From Campylorhamphus procurvoides (taxonomy: Eukaryota; Chordata; Aves; Passeriformes; Dendrocolaptidae): 64,000 nucleotides of DNA. The notes beneath the pieces were generated by a model. It saw only the letters and a program-made list of their open reading frames with translations. It searched no databases and was not told the DNA's origin. Position numbers and translations under genes: made by a program. Location of the stretch: NCBI GenBank assembly GCA_013396655.1, contig WBMV01001237.1, positions 952,716-1,016,715 on the forward strand. Direction: 5' to 3'. This document shows, one piece after another, positions 37,094 through 49,249 of the stretch. Numbering within the stretch: position 1 is the stretch's first letter; each line of letters begins with the position of its first letter.

Positions 37094-37152
37094 TGCAGGT
37101 GTGTTTAGCAGATATAATAAAACTACAATAAAAGTGCAGGTGTGCATAGCAG
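37094..37152 (+). repeat. Imperfect direct repeat, 18-bp units about 41 bp apart
   Basis: TGCAGGTGTGTTTAGCAG at 37094-37111 recurs as TGCAGGTGTGCATAGCAG near 37135-37152 with two mismatches. The AT-rich spacer contains ATAATAAAACTACAATAAAA. Possibly a local duplication. Confidence 0.8.
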
Positions 37153-38539
37153 GTTTGGAAAGGGAGGCTCTTGTGATCTGCACCAAACTCTGTCTTTAGA
37201 TGAGTTAGGAGGCGATCACTGGTGCTGTGACTTTCTGATTGCCCTTCCTCCATCGCTTTCCCTCCAGCTCCAGTGGCTGTGCCATTTTGTCAGGGGATGC
37301 TCTGACTCACTTCCCCGTTTTATTTTCTCTCACAGATGGCATAATTTCATCTCATGCTCTGGAAGTGACAAGTGACACCGTGGCACTGACTTTATTGTAT
37401 TAGGCTGTGCTAGCTGGGGTGAATGCAAAATGTGTAGCACAAGTTCCTTTGTCTCTGCCTTGTACAGCCGTGGGTGAAGGAGGCAAACACTGGCAAGGTA
37501 ATGTGAGGCTTCAGGTGCTTCAGCTGTGCCTGTGCACGGAGGCAGGAGCAGCAATGCCCTGTTGGTGCCCATGGAGTGCAGGATAATGGTTGTTGCTGTG
37601 TGCCAGGGAACACAGAGGCGGCTGGTGACTCACTGGCTGACGTTGTCACTTTGGCACACAAACAGCTCGTTCAGTGCTGCCAACTCTGCCTTACTGTGTT
37701 GGATTTCTTTGCCCAGAGCTTTTAAATTCCTTCCCAACGCTGGCAGTTTTGGTGGAATTGTAACCTGTGATTCCTGCAGCGCTCAGCTTTTTAAAGCTGT
37801 GAGATGTGGAAGTGTTTGAGGTGTTGCCTGAGTGAAACATACTCCAAAACCTTGTGCAAAAGGTTTGTTCTTTCCATTTTTATGCTGGTGTTAAGGCATG
37901 TGGGATAGACAGGCACTGAATTTTGTTGAGGGGGAAAAAATATGTTGTGAAAGACCTTCCCACCACCATCACCCCACATGCTATATTTTGCCTTTGCTCA
38001 GGATTTTCTGTAGCTAGGTGATTGGGAAATGGTTTGATGGGTGATGAAATAGATCTATATTTGTGCTTGGTAACTAGGGAAATCCACTGTGCTGTCTCCA
38101 CATGACTGGATCTAATCTTGGCCATATAGTAGAAGGGTTGTAGATGGAATGGGACCTCAAAATAAAACACACACACAGAGTGATCATTTGGACTGAAATC
38201 TGGGCACCATTTTTCGATGCTGTACCTGCAGCTGTTACTGTCTGAAAGTCTGGTCTTCAGCTCTGGAGCAGTTTGCTGCATTGTGCTGCTCTTTCTGACA
38301 CTATCCCTGGTGTGCAAGTCCAGAGAGTAACATTGCTTGGAGTCCCATGAGAAATGTGGAAAGTATTCATAGACAAAGCATTATTGGCATCACAAATTAT
38401 TTCTTTTATACTTCCCCTTCTGTAAAGACCTTAAACAGTCAATTTTCCTGCCCACAGAGTGTTATTTTCTTGAGCTGGTTTTCAGTTCAAAGGGTTGTTC
38501 TGCAGGAATTCCACTTCCATTTGTGTCTCCTCTCTGCAG

Positions 38540-38659
38540 TGACTTTATTGACCACCTAAACAATGCTGGGTTTTCTTCAGTAGTTGATTCAAGAGACTTT
38601 TCTGAAACTTGGTTTGATTTGGAGAGGAAAAAGGGGTCAAGGTGCAACAAAAGCTTCCG
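38540..38659 (+). other. Exon-like segment, 120 bp, gene unknown
   Basis: The acceptor TTTGTGTCTCCTCTCTGCAG ends at 38539 with a near-uninterrupted pyrimidine tract, and the donor CCG/GTAAGTAAG starts at 38660. The 120-base segment is a multiple of three and open in one frame for 39 codons (first base completes a codon, last two start one). The peptide is mixed in composition, with DFIDHLNNAGFSS near its start and WFDLERKKGSRC near its end, unlike T-rich chance frames. A nearer acceptor (TTTTCTTCAG, ending at 38580) would give a shorter form. I recognise no family. It may be a real exon, an untranslated exon or chance. Confidence 0.3.
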
Positions 38660-40592
38660 GTAAGTAAGTTTCTGTTCTCTCCTGCAGTGACATTTCTCTA
38701 GCAATTTCCCCTATGTAGTGATCTAGTAAAGACCTAGAATATGCTTTTTGTATCTAACGATTTTAAGATATTTTCAAGCTTTTAATGCTCCGTAGGGGTG
38801 ATTAATTTATTAAGCAGATCTGATAGCTTAAACTGGGAGTCTATCTCCCTGGTAGAATGTAGAGAAATGGGCATTTTTCATGTTTTGGGGTAAATTGGAG
38901 ATTCACCTTAAAGATCAAGGACTTGAATCCACAGGTGAGATGTGAACATTTTTTCCCTACTATTAATTCATTTTTTCCTTTCTCTCAAGCTCTCCAGTTA
39001 AGCTTGTAAAAAACAAAATAAAATATTCACTGTGACAGAAGAAAAACTACTCAGGCATTTGAAATGGTAAAGGCAACTGGAAATTCCACCTTTTATTTTA
39101 TTTTAACAGTGTTTTTTCCCTTCCTATGTTGTCAAATGCTGCTGCTCAAAGGTCTTTGTCCAAATATATAAAGGAGACAAATTGCCAGAGCATGGAACAC
39201 AGAGTAAAACAGATTTCTTTTCCAGGGTACTCAACCAGAGATGAGTGTTCAGCCTCCTGAGAACAAATGCCTGTCTCGATTAGCAAGCAGTGAGAGTAAA
39301 TATGTAGACTAGAACATGATGCTGAGGACCATGTGTTGCCAGCCAGCTCCAGTCTGATCAGGAGACTTGCTTCCAAAGTGTTCTCCTCATACAAATGAAA
39401 ATGGTAATGTGAACACACCCTTGATATAAAGAATGTGTATTTTAAGTATCTGTTTTAAGAATTTTTTTTGTGGGTCTTTAGATTTGTTGGTCTTACAAGT
39501 CTGTTACCAGTGTCTTCTGGAGATGATTGCAGATACTGAGGAGCAGATAAATCTGTTCTCCTGAATTTTTCAGGCAGGCAGGAATGCCTGCCAGGCCAGC
39601 ACTGAGCCAGCCAGAAGCTGTGGCAATATGGGCAATCTGAAGCAGAATTTGATTTAACGTTAGCATGCCTTTCAATAGGTTTATTGACTTGATTTCTCTA
39701 TTGTGCTAACTTAATCCATGCAGCTTCCCGTTGATTTGGAGCGATGACTGCTTTTGTCTGCAAAATGCTTTCCAGACATGTCCCTAAACCTGCCAATAAA
39801 CAGAACTACAGGTGAAAAGTGTGGCTGCTGAATGAGAACAGTGGGTGAAAAGGTGATTGTTAGAGGCTGGAGCCTTAGAAAAAAGATAAAAAACCTCCTA
39901 AAACAGATTAAAACCTTAATTAGAGAGCAACGCTGTGAGAAGATAACCAATTCCAGTTTCCAAGAGTATGCCAGCAGTTTTACAGTTGCATAGCAAGAGC
40001 ACTTGGCTGATGGAAGTTCTGGGAGCAGAACACTCCATTGTGTGTAAGATTGATTTCATATTAAATTTAGCGTATGTAGAGCATTCTTGTAAGGCTGAAA
40101 ACTATCTTTATGCATTAATTGTGAAATAATTCTTCCTGCTGTGTTATAAACAGGACTTCAATACTATCATCATCTCTAAGCAGAGACTCCAAATATAGTC
40201 CTGTGTCCCTCAATTTACCATGACAGTAGAACCAAAACTTTACTGTACCCAAAGTGAGGGCATGCATGAAGCTTTTGGGGCAGGATCTGTGGTGTTTGTG
40301 TAGGTGATGCCTCCTCTGTAACCTTTCACCAGTTCCACCATATTAATGTAATAAATGGGAATGCCTTCCTCCTTCCCCAACTCCATCCAGCAGTTAGTAG
40401 TGAGCTGGACAGGCACTTTAAAGTATGGCATTGCTGGAAAATATGAACTACTGCTGACCCACAGATTAACCCACTATGTCAGAGAATGCCCAGAATTAAC
40501 AGCATCATTGATATAAAGCTCTGGCTGGAAAAGCGTTGTTTATTGTATAGAAAAAGTACATATAGAAAATGTATTCTGTGGCCTTGTTTCTT

Positions 40593-40606
40593 TATATATA
40601 TATATA
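40593..40606 (+). repeat. (TA)7 microsatellite
   Basis: Fourteen bases of alternating T and A. Short, probably weakly polymorphic. Confidence 0.9.
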
Positions 40607-40878
40607 AACTTTCTATTTCACTGTTTTAATTGCTATGAGCAGCATGAGTAAACTAGTATTTTTGCATAGCTTGGTCAATTGAATTAAGTGTAAGCCTTAT
40701 TGCAACTGCAGTTGTTACAATATTTAGAGGGAAGGGAAATAAAATGTGCAAGTCAAACCTTTTTGCCTTGGAGGACAGGGACCAACTGGATATACCAGAA
40801 GTCATTGATAAATTGGTCTGTTCAATTGGATTAGCGACAAATTACAGCTGAGTAGGAGTCATTGCAATAAATCTAGAG

Positions 40879-40901
40879 GGACAGTATTCAAAATACTGTC
40901 C
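40879..40901. repeat. Perfect 10-bp inverted repeat with 3-base loop
   Basis: GGACAGTATT and AATACTGTCC are separated by CAA. With G-U pairs the RNA stem could extend to about 13 base pairs. It is much shorter than a microRNA precursor and no larger foldback around it is obvious. Confidence 0.9.
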
Positions 40902-42651
40902 TTTACTATGAACACTTTATCAATTTCTCCATAGTTAGATATAAAGTTGAAAGAAAACCAATCTATATTTGTAACCTTGAATTAGAAGCATAAAGATAGT
41001 GCTGTTGTCACCATTTCATCCTGGTAATGCCCACATAGTCAGAATCTGATGGGGCCAGAACTTTGAGATATGTCTGTTCTGCTCTTTCCTTAGAGGAAGC
41101 TTTTCAAAAGGTCTTTAAAATGAAAAATCCAGATTTATTAGAGTGAAAGTTGAATTACCAAACTCTTTAAATAGCATACATAGATGAGAGTACAACAAAT
41201 CTCTCTCTCTGTCCCCTCCTGCCTCTTCTCCTGCATCCTTTCAGGACAGGTCCTTGTTCCAGGCCTGGTTTCAATGAATTTGTCTGTTTTAGGAATACTG
41301 TCCAACCCCACACAGACTGGGCTAGTCATGGGGAAGTTTTTGCTCGTCCCTGCTGAGCAGTGTATTTTGCTCTGCTTTGCTCAGGAAAGGGAAGTTTAAG
41401 TCCCTTGTCATGCTGCAGGTTCTCAGCAACATGTTAAGACTTTCTTTCCCAGTAGAGAAAGCAGAAACCACATAATTTCTGACATCTTATTATCCAGTGG
41501 TTTCCCTGGAACAGCAGTAACACTAAAGGCCAGCCCCTATGTCCTTCTTTTCTTGGAATCTAACACAGGCACTCAGAACAAAAGGAACTGGTTTAGTCTA
41601 TTTTAACATTAATCCACCTGCTGATCGAAAATAAACAGTGGACAAATTGATATCTAATGAACGACAGTCATGAGTATTAGTCAGGTATTGGAGATGCATT
41701 TTAAATTAAAAAAAATTGAAAGTGAGACAGTGAACAAACAGCAAAATAAGATGAATCATTTTCTCATCTAAGAGAAAAGACACAGTACAGGGACAGCCTG
41801 GCCTCACTGTGTGATAGGTTTGAAGCAGAATGGAGGGAAGAGAGAAAGTCCTCAGGGTATTCTTTGGCAGAATTACGGAATAAATAAAAAACTTACTGGG
41901 TGGGAATATTTTTCTCTGTTTGAATGGTTTAAAGCAATCTTAGGGGTTTTGGCCAACTTCATACATAATCCTTTAACTACAATGTTCTTGGCAAAGAAAA
42001 TGCTTCAAATTCTGTCTTGTTAGAAGATGCTGCTCCTCTCAAAACTGGTTCATTTTAGTTCGATGTGACATTCGCTGCCCGGCTTTTCAGCAGCACAGGC
42101 AAAATTTGGTTGTTGCTGGAGGTGCCCCAAACCCCTGGTGTGAAGGTGAAAAGGGTGAGAAGTGGCAAAGGGGGTACAGAATTACAAGGGAAGAAAGAAA
42201 AGTCACTGAGAGGGAGATTTCCATGCTCCACATAGAATGAGTGGTGGCTTTTGCTTCTCTTTGCAGCAGCAGGGGCTGCCCGTGCAGCTCCCCCAGCCTG
42301 CCCTGGGAGCAGCAGCACTGCCTGAGCCCTCACTGCTCCCTCTTGGAAGAGGAGCCTTTGGCTTTTTGGTTACACAGAGCAGAGTGTTCTCCACTGTGTC
42401 CAACAGCACTGCTCTCACCAGGGCTTAGTGGAGACACTGCAGAGCCTTCAGCTCAGCCCAGCATTGAGGTTTAGCCTGAGTCCCAGGTTTTGTTAAGCAA
42501 CTAAACCAGATACTTTATTCTGGTTTGCTGTTTTATCACCAGCACTTAACTAGTTCTCAAGGGAAACATACTCAAGTATTCCCAGCTGTGAACAAAACCT
42601 AAGGAGGGTTAGGATTTAACTCTGTTGTTGTTCTGTGTTTCTACATCTCTC

Positions 42652-42951
42652 TGAAAGGAGGTTGCAGCCAGGTGGCAATTGCTCTCTTCTGCCATGTCTC
42701 CAGTGAAAGGACAAGAGGAAATGGCCCTGACGTTCAGAACTGATATTAGAAACAAAATAAAGTCACTGAAAGAGTGGTCAGGCATTGGAATAAGTTGGGG
42801 AGTGGTGGAGTCTCTGTCTCTGGAGGTGTTCAAGGTGCATCTGGAAGTGGCACTTGGGTTTGTAGTTTGGGGATGATTATGGTGCTGCTGGTGGGTAGTT
42901 GGACGAGATAGTCCTGAAGGTCTCTTCCAACCTTGTTGATTCTGTGGTTTG
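42652..42951 (+). mobile_element. CR1 LINE 3' fragment, plus strand, distinct subfamily
   Basis: Shows GGAGGTTGCAGCCAGGTGGC, CAATTGCTCTCTTCTGCCAT, GTGAAAGGACAAGAGGAAATGG, AAAGAGTGGTCAGGCATTGG, GTGGTGGAGTCTCTG, GTCTCTGGAGGTGTTCAAGG, TAGTTGGACGAGATAGTCCT and TCTCTTCCAACCTTGTTGAT, ending TTCTGTGG. This is the CR1 branch with the CAGGCATTGGCACAGG / TGGAGGTGTTCAAG signature, different from the copies at 9.5, 27.4, 32.2 and 44.1 kb. A CTCF-like AGGTGGCA inside it is part of the repeat. Confidence 0.93.
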
Positions 42952-44069
42952 TAGCATGTCAGTGGTACATAATGACTTTGTAATTGTGTGTAATAGTGTA
43001 CAGAATGACAGAATTCTACATTAGTCCTGGCTGTGTTTATTAGCTACTTTATTATTTAATTGACATATTAGATTTTTAATAGTGGGTTCCTTAATAAATA
43101 TCTTAAATTAGTAACATCTTAGGCCTGGCATTACAAAGGAAGAGTCAGACATATAAACAGAGCTGTGTGTTTGGCTTTGAGCTGTATCTCAGGGGGGATG
43201 AATCCTCAGGTCACTCACAAAGAGCAAAGGTCTCTGAAAGCAAATGGGCACAATGGTAAATAAGCAGGCTTAAACCCAGTATATTTCTTTAACTCTCCAA
43301 AGAGTTGTGAAGAATGCTATTTTTATAGTGGCACGTGGGAGCTCAGTTGGGAAAGCAGATGTTCCAGTTTTAGAGACTTGAATGTCTGTGCGCTGATGTT
43401 AACACAGCAAAAGGTCTCAAGTCACAACAATGAAAAATTGCACTTGCACTGTTGTCTCAATTTTGCATCAGTACCTTGGCACAGCGTTCAGATATTTTGA
43501 GCAGTGAATAAGTTTCCTGCTTCTATTCTCCAAGGAAAGGTTAAAGAGCAAATTCTTAACACAAATGTTTCATATGAAACTGACTGACTTCATTCGGATA
43601 AATCTGAGAATAAACAAATTCTAGCACTAGCAATGCCTATAGATGTTTTGTATTAAATCATTTACATAATCAGAAAAAGCAGGAAGAGGTCATTTAATCC
43701 ATTGAATTCTTTCTTGAATCTTGATCTCTGCTTAAAAATCTCTAGCGAAAAAGGTTGTGGAATTTCATTAAGGGGCATGATGCAGTTTTTCACTAACTCA
43801 CAGTGAACAATTGCCTGCTTCTGATTCATTTCCCTGGCAGCAGGGAAAAGTCACCATTTCTCTCCTATTCCACAGACATGGAAGTGACGTTCTCCTCTTT
43901 CTCCTTTTACCTTTCTGTGAGGTTTTCTTACATGTATTTTCAGTCTTAAGACTGTAAAGATTACCCCCTACACCTCCCCCAGAGAATGTGTTTTCTCCTC
44001 ATTCTGTTGCTGTACTTAAGACAATCTTAGAGCAGCTTTGTAGTTCCTGAAGGGAATTTGCAAGAAGGA
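42952..44069. other. Unique noncoding sequence
   Basis: About 1.1 kb between two CR1 copies. No gene or other repeat recognised. Confidence 0.6.
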
Positions 44070-44352
44070 TGGAGAAGGCCAAGGTGGAATTACCCTAAAC
44101 TGAAGGGAAGGATGGGTTTAGATCACATTTTAGGAAAAATTTCTTTACTGTGACAGTGGTGAGACACTGGCACAGGTTGCCCAGAGAAGTTGTGGAAACT
44201 CCATCCCTGGAAGTGTCCAAGTCCAGGCTGGATGGAGCTCTGAGAAACCTGGGATAGTGGAAGTTGTCCCTGTCCATGGCAGGAGGTTGGAACAAGATGA
44301 TCTTTAAGGTCCTTCCCAACAAAGCTATTTAATGTTTCTATGATCCTATGTG
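44070..44352 (+). mobile_element. CR1 LINE 3' fragment, plus strand
   Basis: Contains GGGAAGGATGGGTTTAGATC, AAATTTCTTTACTGTGACAG, GGTTGCCCAGAGAAGTTGTG, CCATCCCTGGAAGTGTCCAA, CAGGCTGGATGGAGCTCTGA, GTCCCTGTCCATGGCAGGAG, GATGATCTTTAAGGTCCTTC and an ATGTTTCTATGATCCTATG end. Complete at the 3' end and 5'-truncated. The minus frame of 75 codons over it is repeat-derived. Confidence 0.95.
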
Positions 44353-45593
44353 TATGCAGACAGTGACACTGCTGGGGAAGGTGGGTGCCTCATGTTTGTC
44401 ATGTGACATTCCAGTTTATATCTGCTGATATTTGAACACTTTGAGTGGTTTGTGTTGGTGATTTTTTGTATCTGTATCTGTTCAACTCAAGCTACTTCTC
44501 ACTTTGGGTTAATTCAATTACTCTTCCTGTCCCACTCTATCCAGTTTTTAAAGTACAGTCTTCTCCTTCTGCCATCTGTGCATTCCAGTGCCAGGACACC
44601 TTTTTGGGAAATGATGCAACTTGAGTGGCTTGCAAACACTTCTCTGGAGGTGTTAAACAGGAAAGACTGAGTTGATTGTAGCTGAGCACAGGGAAGATGA
44701 AAGACTGTGAAAGGTACCAGTACCCTCAGTGTATTTGCTGTGAGGAAAGAAGCCACTGGAAACAGGCTAATGTGTGGTACAACTATTATATCATCCCAGA
44801 AAAGTGTGGGGGGGAATTACAGCAGAACGAGGATCAATATGTATAAACCTCCCAGAAATGTTTTTTGTCTTTAAGATTGGTGCAAGTTGAAAACTTGCTG
44901 AGCAAAAAAACATTTAGAAATAAAGGCAATAGAAGTGGCAGGAGCATAGCAAGTCTAATCAATAATAAAAGGATAATCTGTCTTTCTTTGTGGTACACAA
45001 AGCAATAATCTGTTGTTCAGATTGATTAAATGCCTCAGCTCTGTTTCGATTATTAATCAATCTCTAAAACAGCTTATTGTGAGTATAATACAAAGTACTG
45101 GAGATTATGGATAGTAGATGGGGATAACAGCACAGGGGAGGGTGAGTCTTTTATTCCATCTTGTGAAAAAAGTTGAACTGAAGTGAGATGGAGGGTTTTT
45201 TGGACATACTTTCTGTTTATATACCTATGAGTGGCTTGACTGCAGTGTCAAGGTCCAGAGTTCTAAAATAGGGTCTGAAAGTTGAGTTTACACAAATTGT
45301 GGTGATTTTGATCTCATACACAAACATAGGAAGTGCCATTGACTGGGCAGAGAATGAATGTGAAATATGAGGACTAAGGAATGGGGAAGCTCCTGGCTAG
45401 AAAAACCTGTTGAGTTACCTTGTGGAAACATGATGTTTTCTGATATATTCTTTGCACTAATCATTTAATTTCTGTAGTACTACTGAAGCTTACTTGAACT
45501 GTGGGCTAGCCTAGGCCTTCAGCTTTTGAGCTAAAATTCAAGATCACTTAAGCCCCTGAGAAGTACCTTTAGTTTGTTTCTCCTTTGAGTCTA
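44353..45593. other. Unique noncoding sequence
   Basis: About 1.2 kb between CR1 copies. Frames near 44452-44756 overlap on both strands and carry no recognisable motif. Nothing else stands out. Confidence 0.55.
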
Positions 45594-45664
45594 GAATTGG
45601 ACCAAATGACTTCCAGAGGTCCCTTTCAACTTCTCCTATTTTGGAACTTAATGATTATATGATA
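45594..45664 (+). mobile_element. CR1 LINE 3' terminal scrap, plus strand
   Basis: Reads AATTGGACCAAATGACTTCC, AGAGGTCCCTTTCAACTTCT, then ATTTTGGAACTTAATGATTATATGAT, matching the last about 70 bases of the CR1 branch with TTGGACTAGATGACCTCCAG / AGGTCCCTTCCAACC / ATTCTGTGATTCTATGAT. Confidence 0.85.
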
Positions 45665-46135
45665 AGATGTGGAATAAAACATCCTTGGGATATTAACTTC
45701 TAGATAGATTTGGTGCAACTAATCAGAGTAGTTGATACTTAATTGTCTTTCTCTTGTGGAAGGTTCCCTTTCACCAACACTCTGGACTCCTTGGAAAATG
45801 AGCTTCTCCATCACTCTGTCTCCTCATGACTGCCAGTTATTTATCTTGGTTGTCCAAATTCTGCAGTCCTTGGATGAAACAAGTGGTTCTCCATGCTGGG
45901 AAGAACTTTAGTCTGAGTACCCTCTCTCTGAGGATTTACACGTGTGCAGCCAGTGCCTGTTTGTTTGGTTCCACTCTTTTAGGGTAACACTGAATCCCCA
46001 TGTGTGGTTTGCAAACTCCTGATGGAGCTTCAGATGAATTTTTGTCTTTGGAACAGAACTGACCCGCACGATTAATGATGGATTATGCTGACAGTATAAA
46101 TTTAATTGCATCCTCAATCTTGACTCCTTTCCAGT

Positions 46136-46200
46136 TGTGTTGTTTTGGGGGTTTGGAATTTGGGATTTTTTGTTTGTTTGTTGGTTTGTGGGGTTTTCTT
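46136..46200 (+). repeat. T/G-rich low-complexity tract
   Basis: Includes TTTGTTTGTTTGTTGG and G-runs of four or five. Simple sequence; it accounts for the K/P/N-rich minus frame over it. Confidence 0.75.
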
Positions 46201-48480
46201 GATGGTGGAATGATATAATGAAGCTGATGATAAAATATGCCTATAAAAATCCTGGCAAATTTATTACAAAACATCATGGCTTGATTCCTTATTTTTCTAT
46301 CCATCTGGTCATTAGGCCTTTCCAACTGTCAGTGTCTAATATAATCTCCTTTAATAGCAGCATATAATTAGCTTTATGCTGATCAGAGGCTTTGGGGATG
46401 GTGGTGGTAACATTCAAATCTGAATATCAAAATCCCAGAGAAGATAACTCAAAGAGACATATGTCTAAGCCAGCATTTATGACTTTTAGTCCTAAAGTCT
46501 GTAGCTGGTGATTTAGGCACGTGAGCTTTGAACTGTGGTATGGAAATTTATCAATTAAGAATCCTCAGGAGTTCTGGAAGGAGAGTACAGATGTCTCTCC
46601 AAATGGTAATGTGGTAATATGTCATATTTTCTCCTCTATACAGTCCTGTTCTCTCTTCAAATATTTAATTTCTTCTTACTTGTCTAGTTTCTTATTTTAA
46701 AAAAAAAAGGTTGTTAAAGCTCTAACCTTGACATTGCTCCATTAAGAGCAAATTATCTCCATTTTTAACGTTAATCCAGAGCTCTGTATGTACCATCTAT
46801 ACACATGTACTTCACAAAATGCATCTTTAATGGCTGGGACAGGAGTGCAGATTACTGGTGGGGGAGGTGATTTGGAGATGTTATTGTTTTACTGCACATA
46901 TGTGATAAATGTGTATATACATGCAAATATATCATGGTAGCCATCGTTTGGAAGACCACTGAAGAGTGCTGATGTTACTGGGACTTCTTAATAAAAGTAT
47001 GCATTTCTCCCCATTCTCTTAAAGGTTTGATTTGAACAGCTGCCTTCCAGAGGTGTTCTGTCTTGCATATGGAGCTGGACAAGTCAGCTATTTGATCATA
47101 AAAGAGCTAATTATGGGGCAGGATTTCAAAAACTTCAGATTTATACTTATTGACTAGACCTAGAAAATTATTTGGTTTATTGGGACATAGTGGAACATCA
47201 GGTTCTGTATTCTGCTCTGCAGTCAGCCAGAATAAACCAAACAGGGCTTCAAAAAAGGAAATACACCGTGACAAGTGAAAATTACATCTTCTGCATTAAG
47301 TTTCTTTAAAGCTGGAAGTGTCTTTGAATTTAGGCTTGCAGTTCTGCAATAGAAGATCACAGTTCCCTTTTTGTTCTCTGGCACTGTAATCCATTTGAGG
47401 ATTCTGTCAACACCCCTCTCAAAAAATGCATAAACCTGTTAAGATTTGTAGGAGAAAAATCTATACAAGTTACCTTCTACTCATAACCTGAAGTGCCCAG
47501 GCAGAGCTTCCTCCAGGCCATGTTTCAGTACCAGAAAAGGAAAAGCAGACATCTGTTTCTTTGTGGTCCTGTATTGAAAGCAAGTGGTGGTACCACCATG
47601 GGGTTTATTTTTGGCCTAGATATTTGTTCAGGGATCACTTTGGTTGTCCACTACTTGCTCAAACTGAGCAGAATGTGAGGACAGGTCTTAGCCCTGCCAG
47701 GGCAGTGGGAGAGGCACCAAGAGAGTAATTGCAGCACTCGAAATGTCAGCTACGTGGGAAGCACGTTGCCTTCCCCCCAGAGAGATCCGTCAGGATTCAT
47801 TGCAGGATCTATTCCTTACCTTCCTCCTTTAATTTCCTGCATCATTTAACCAGTGTTTTCTGTGGCAGAAGTGCTCTGCACATCAGTGCTTCCCTTTATG
47901 TTTGCTAATAAATAGTGGCTTCTGCTACACAGGAGTTTTTGGCAGGCAGGGGTGAATATAATCTCTCTGGGTTGCAGATACAGACTGAAGACAACTCCCA
48001 GACCTTTAATAAGACACCAAACCCTGTTAATGCTGCATGGGAAGCAGCCTTCAATTCACAGGACAGCTCCCCACTGTGGGCCTCTCCCTTTTCTCCCCCC
48101 TTTCCCAATAAATGTAGTTTAAAATTAAAGTGTTTCCCTATTCTTTACAATCGTTTTTTCTGGATTTTCTCTGGACCTTATTTGCTCCAGCCAAACTTCC
48201 TCGTACCTCCAACCACCTTTGGTCCAGCTGTGGTTTCAGTGTGTGGAGTGAGGAAAAGGGAATGTCACATTCTAAAGTAAATTTAAAAGATATGCACTAA
48301 CATACAGGAACAGGTAAGAATGCTTTATACAGAACTGAACTCTTACATAATAGTACTTAAATATTTTGAGTTTTAATACATGCATCAAGGTCTATGTGCA
48401 AACCTATTAAAATATTGAGACCCTACACCTATCTTAAAAGGGCTTGCTTTCAAGATAAATTTAACTGAATTCACTCTTAA

Positions 48481-48508
48481 TTATTCCTTTTTTTATTATT
48501 CCTTTTTT
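48481..48508 (+). repeat. T-rich tandem duplication, 15-bp period
   Basis: TTATTCCTTTTTT is followed by a second TTATTCCTTTTTT offset by 15 bases. Slippage-type repeat. Confidence 0.85.
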
Positions 48509-49236
48509 CATCAAAGCAAGTCTGTCCATTTAATTCAGCAGAAAAGAAAACTTTTAGTAATGCAGAGATGGTATGAAAAACTGTTATAACAGAAGCATCT
48601 TTAGTGTTAGCATGGAAGGTGATTCTTTTTCAGGCTTGTTCCATTAACATTTCCTAAGGAAACAAAAAAACCCTGAATAATGTTTCAAAACTCCAGTCTG
48701 GTTTCTTTACTGATGTTCTTGGCATTATCCCTTACACATGCAAAGCAGTTCTACACAGCTGTTAATTGGATCTTTTGGGGAAGATCAGCAGAATTTTCAC
48801 TTTTCAGCAAAACCAAATGACTGTAACTTAAAGCTATCCGAGATCACTGTAAGAATGTCAGCCCTGGGAATTTCACCCTGAAGAATAAGACCTTTAAGAC
48901 CCTTCATCTCATGCCTGTCCCATGCTCATGCATTTTGCCACTGAAAGGCACCCAGAGGACAGTTTGCCAAAGGGTGGGCTGACAGGAATTAACACTGGTA
49001 TCAGTGGAAGTGAAAAGAAGTTTGTGTTTTGTGACCTGTGCATGTTTGAAGAGACTGTTGTTTCCTGAATTGCTTTTGCCAACATTGCCTTAATCTAGAG
49101 GGTGATTTGCAGTACATGTAATACTGAGATTGCTTTGTTACTGGTGGCTGATCCGGTATTTTTACGATGTTGGCTGGATTGCTCTTCTTGTCATCTCCTC
49201 TCTGCGCTATTCTCTTACCAGACTGCAGGCTGTTCT

Positions 49237-49249
49237 TGCCTCCTGCTGG
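49237..49249 (-). promoter_or_regulatory. CTCF-like motif
   Basis: The minus strand reads CCAGCAGGAGGCA, matching CCASYAGRKGGCR at 12 of 13 positions (A for G/T at position 9). It is preceded by CTG and followed by AGAA. Confidence 0.4.

Larger units (their letters stand above)
32263..42651. other. Long unique noncoding stretch with candidate elements
   Basis: No recognised gene. It holds a G-quadruplex motif (34556), a CTCF-like motif (35104), a short direct repeat (37094), an exon-like segment (38540-38659), a hairpin (40879) and a TA run (40593), each listed separately. Directly after the CR1 copy a minus-strand frame (32213-32503) translates to a hydrophobic peptide, but it overlaps the CR1 end and has no clear donor. 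The 145-codon minus frame at 37880-38317 has no recognisable content. Confidence 0.5.

Noticed and set aside
42668..42680. AGGTGGCA CTCF-like word
   Set aside because: Part of the CR1 subfamily sequence and a poor match upstream of the core.
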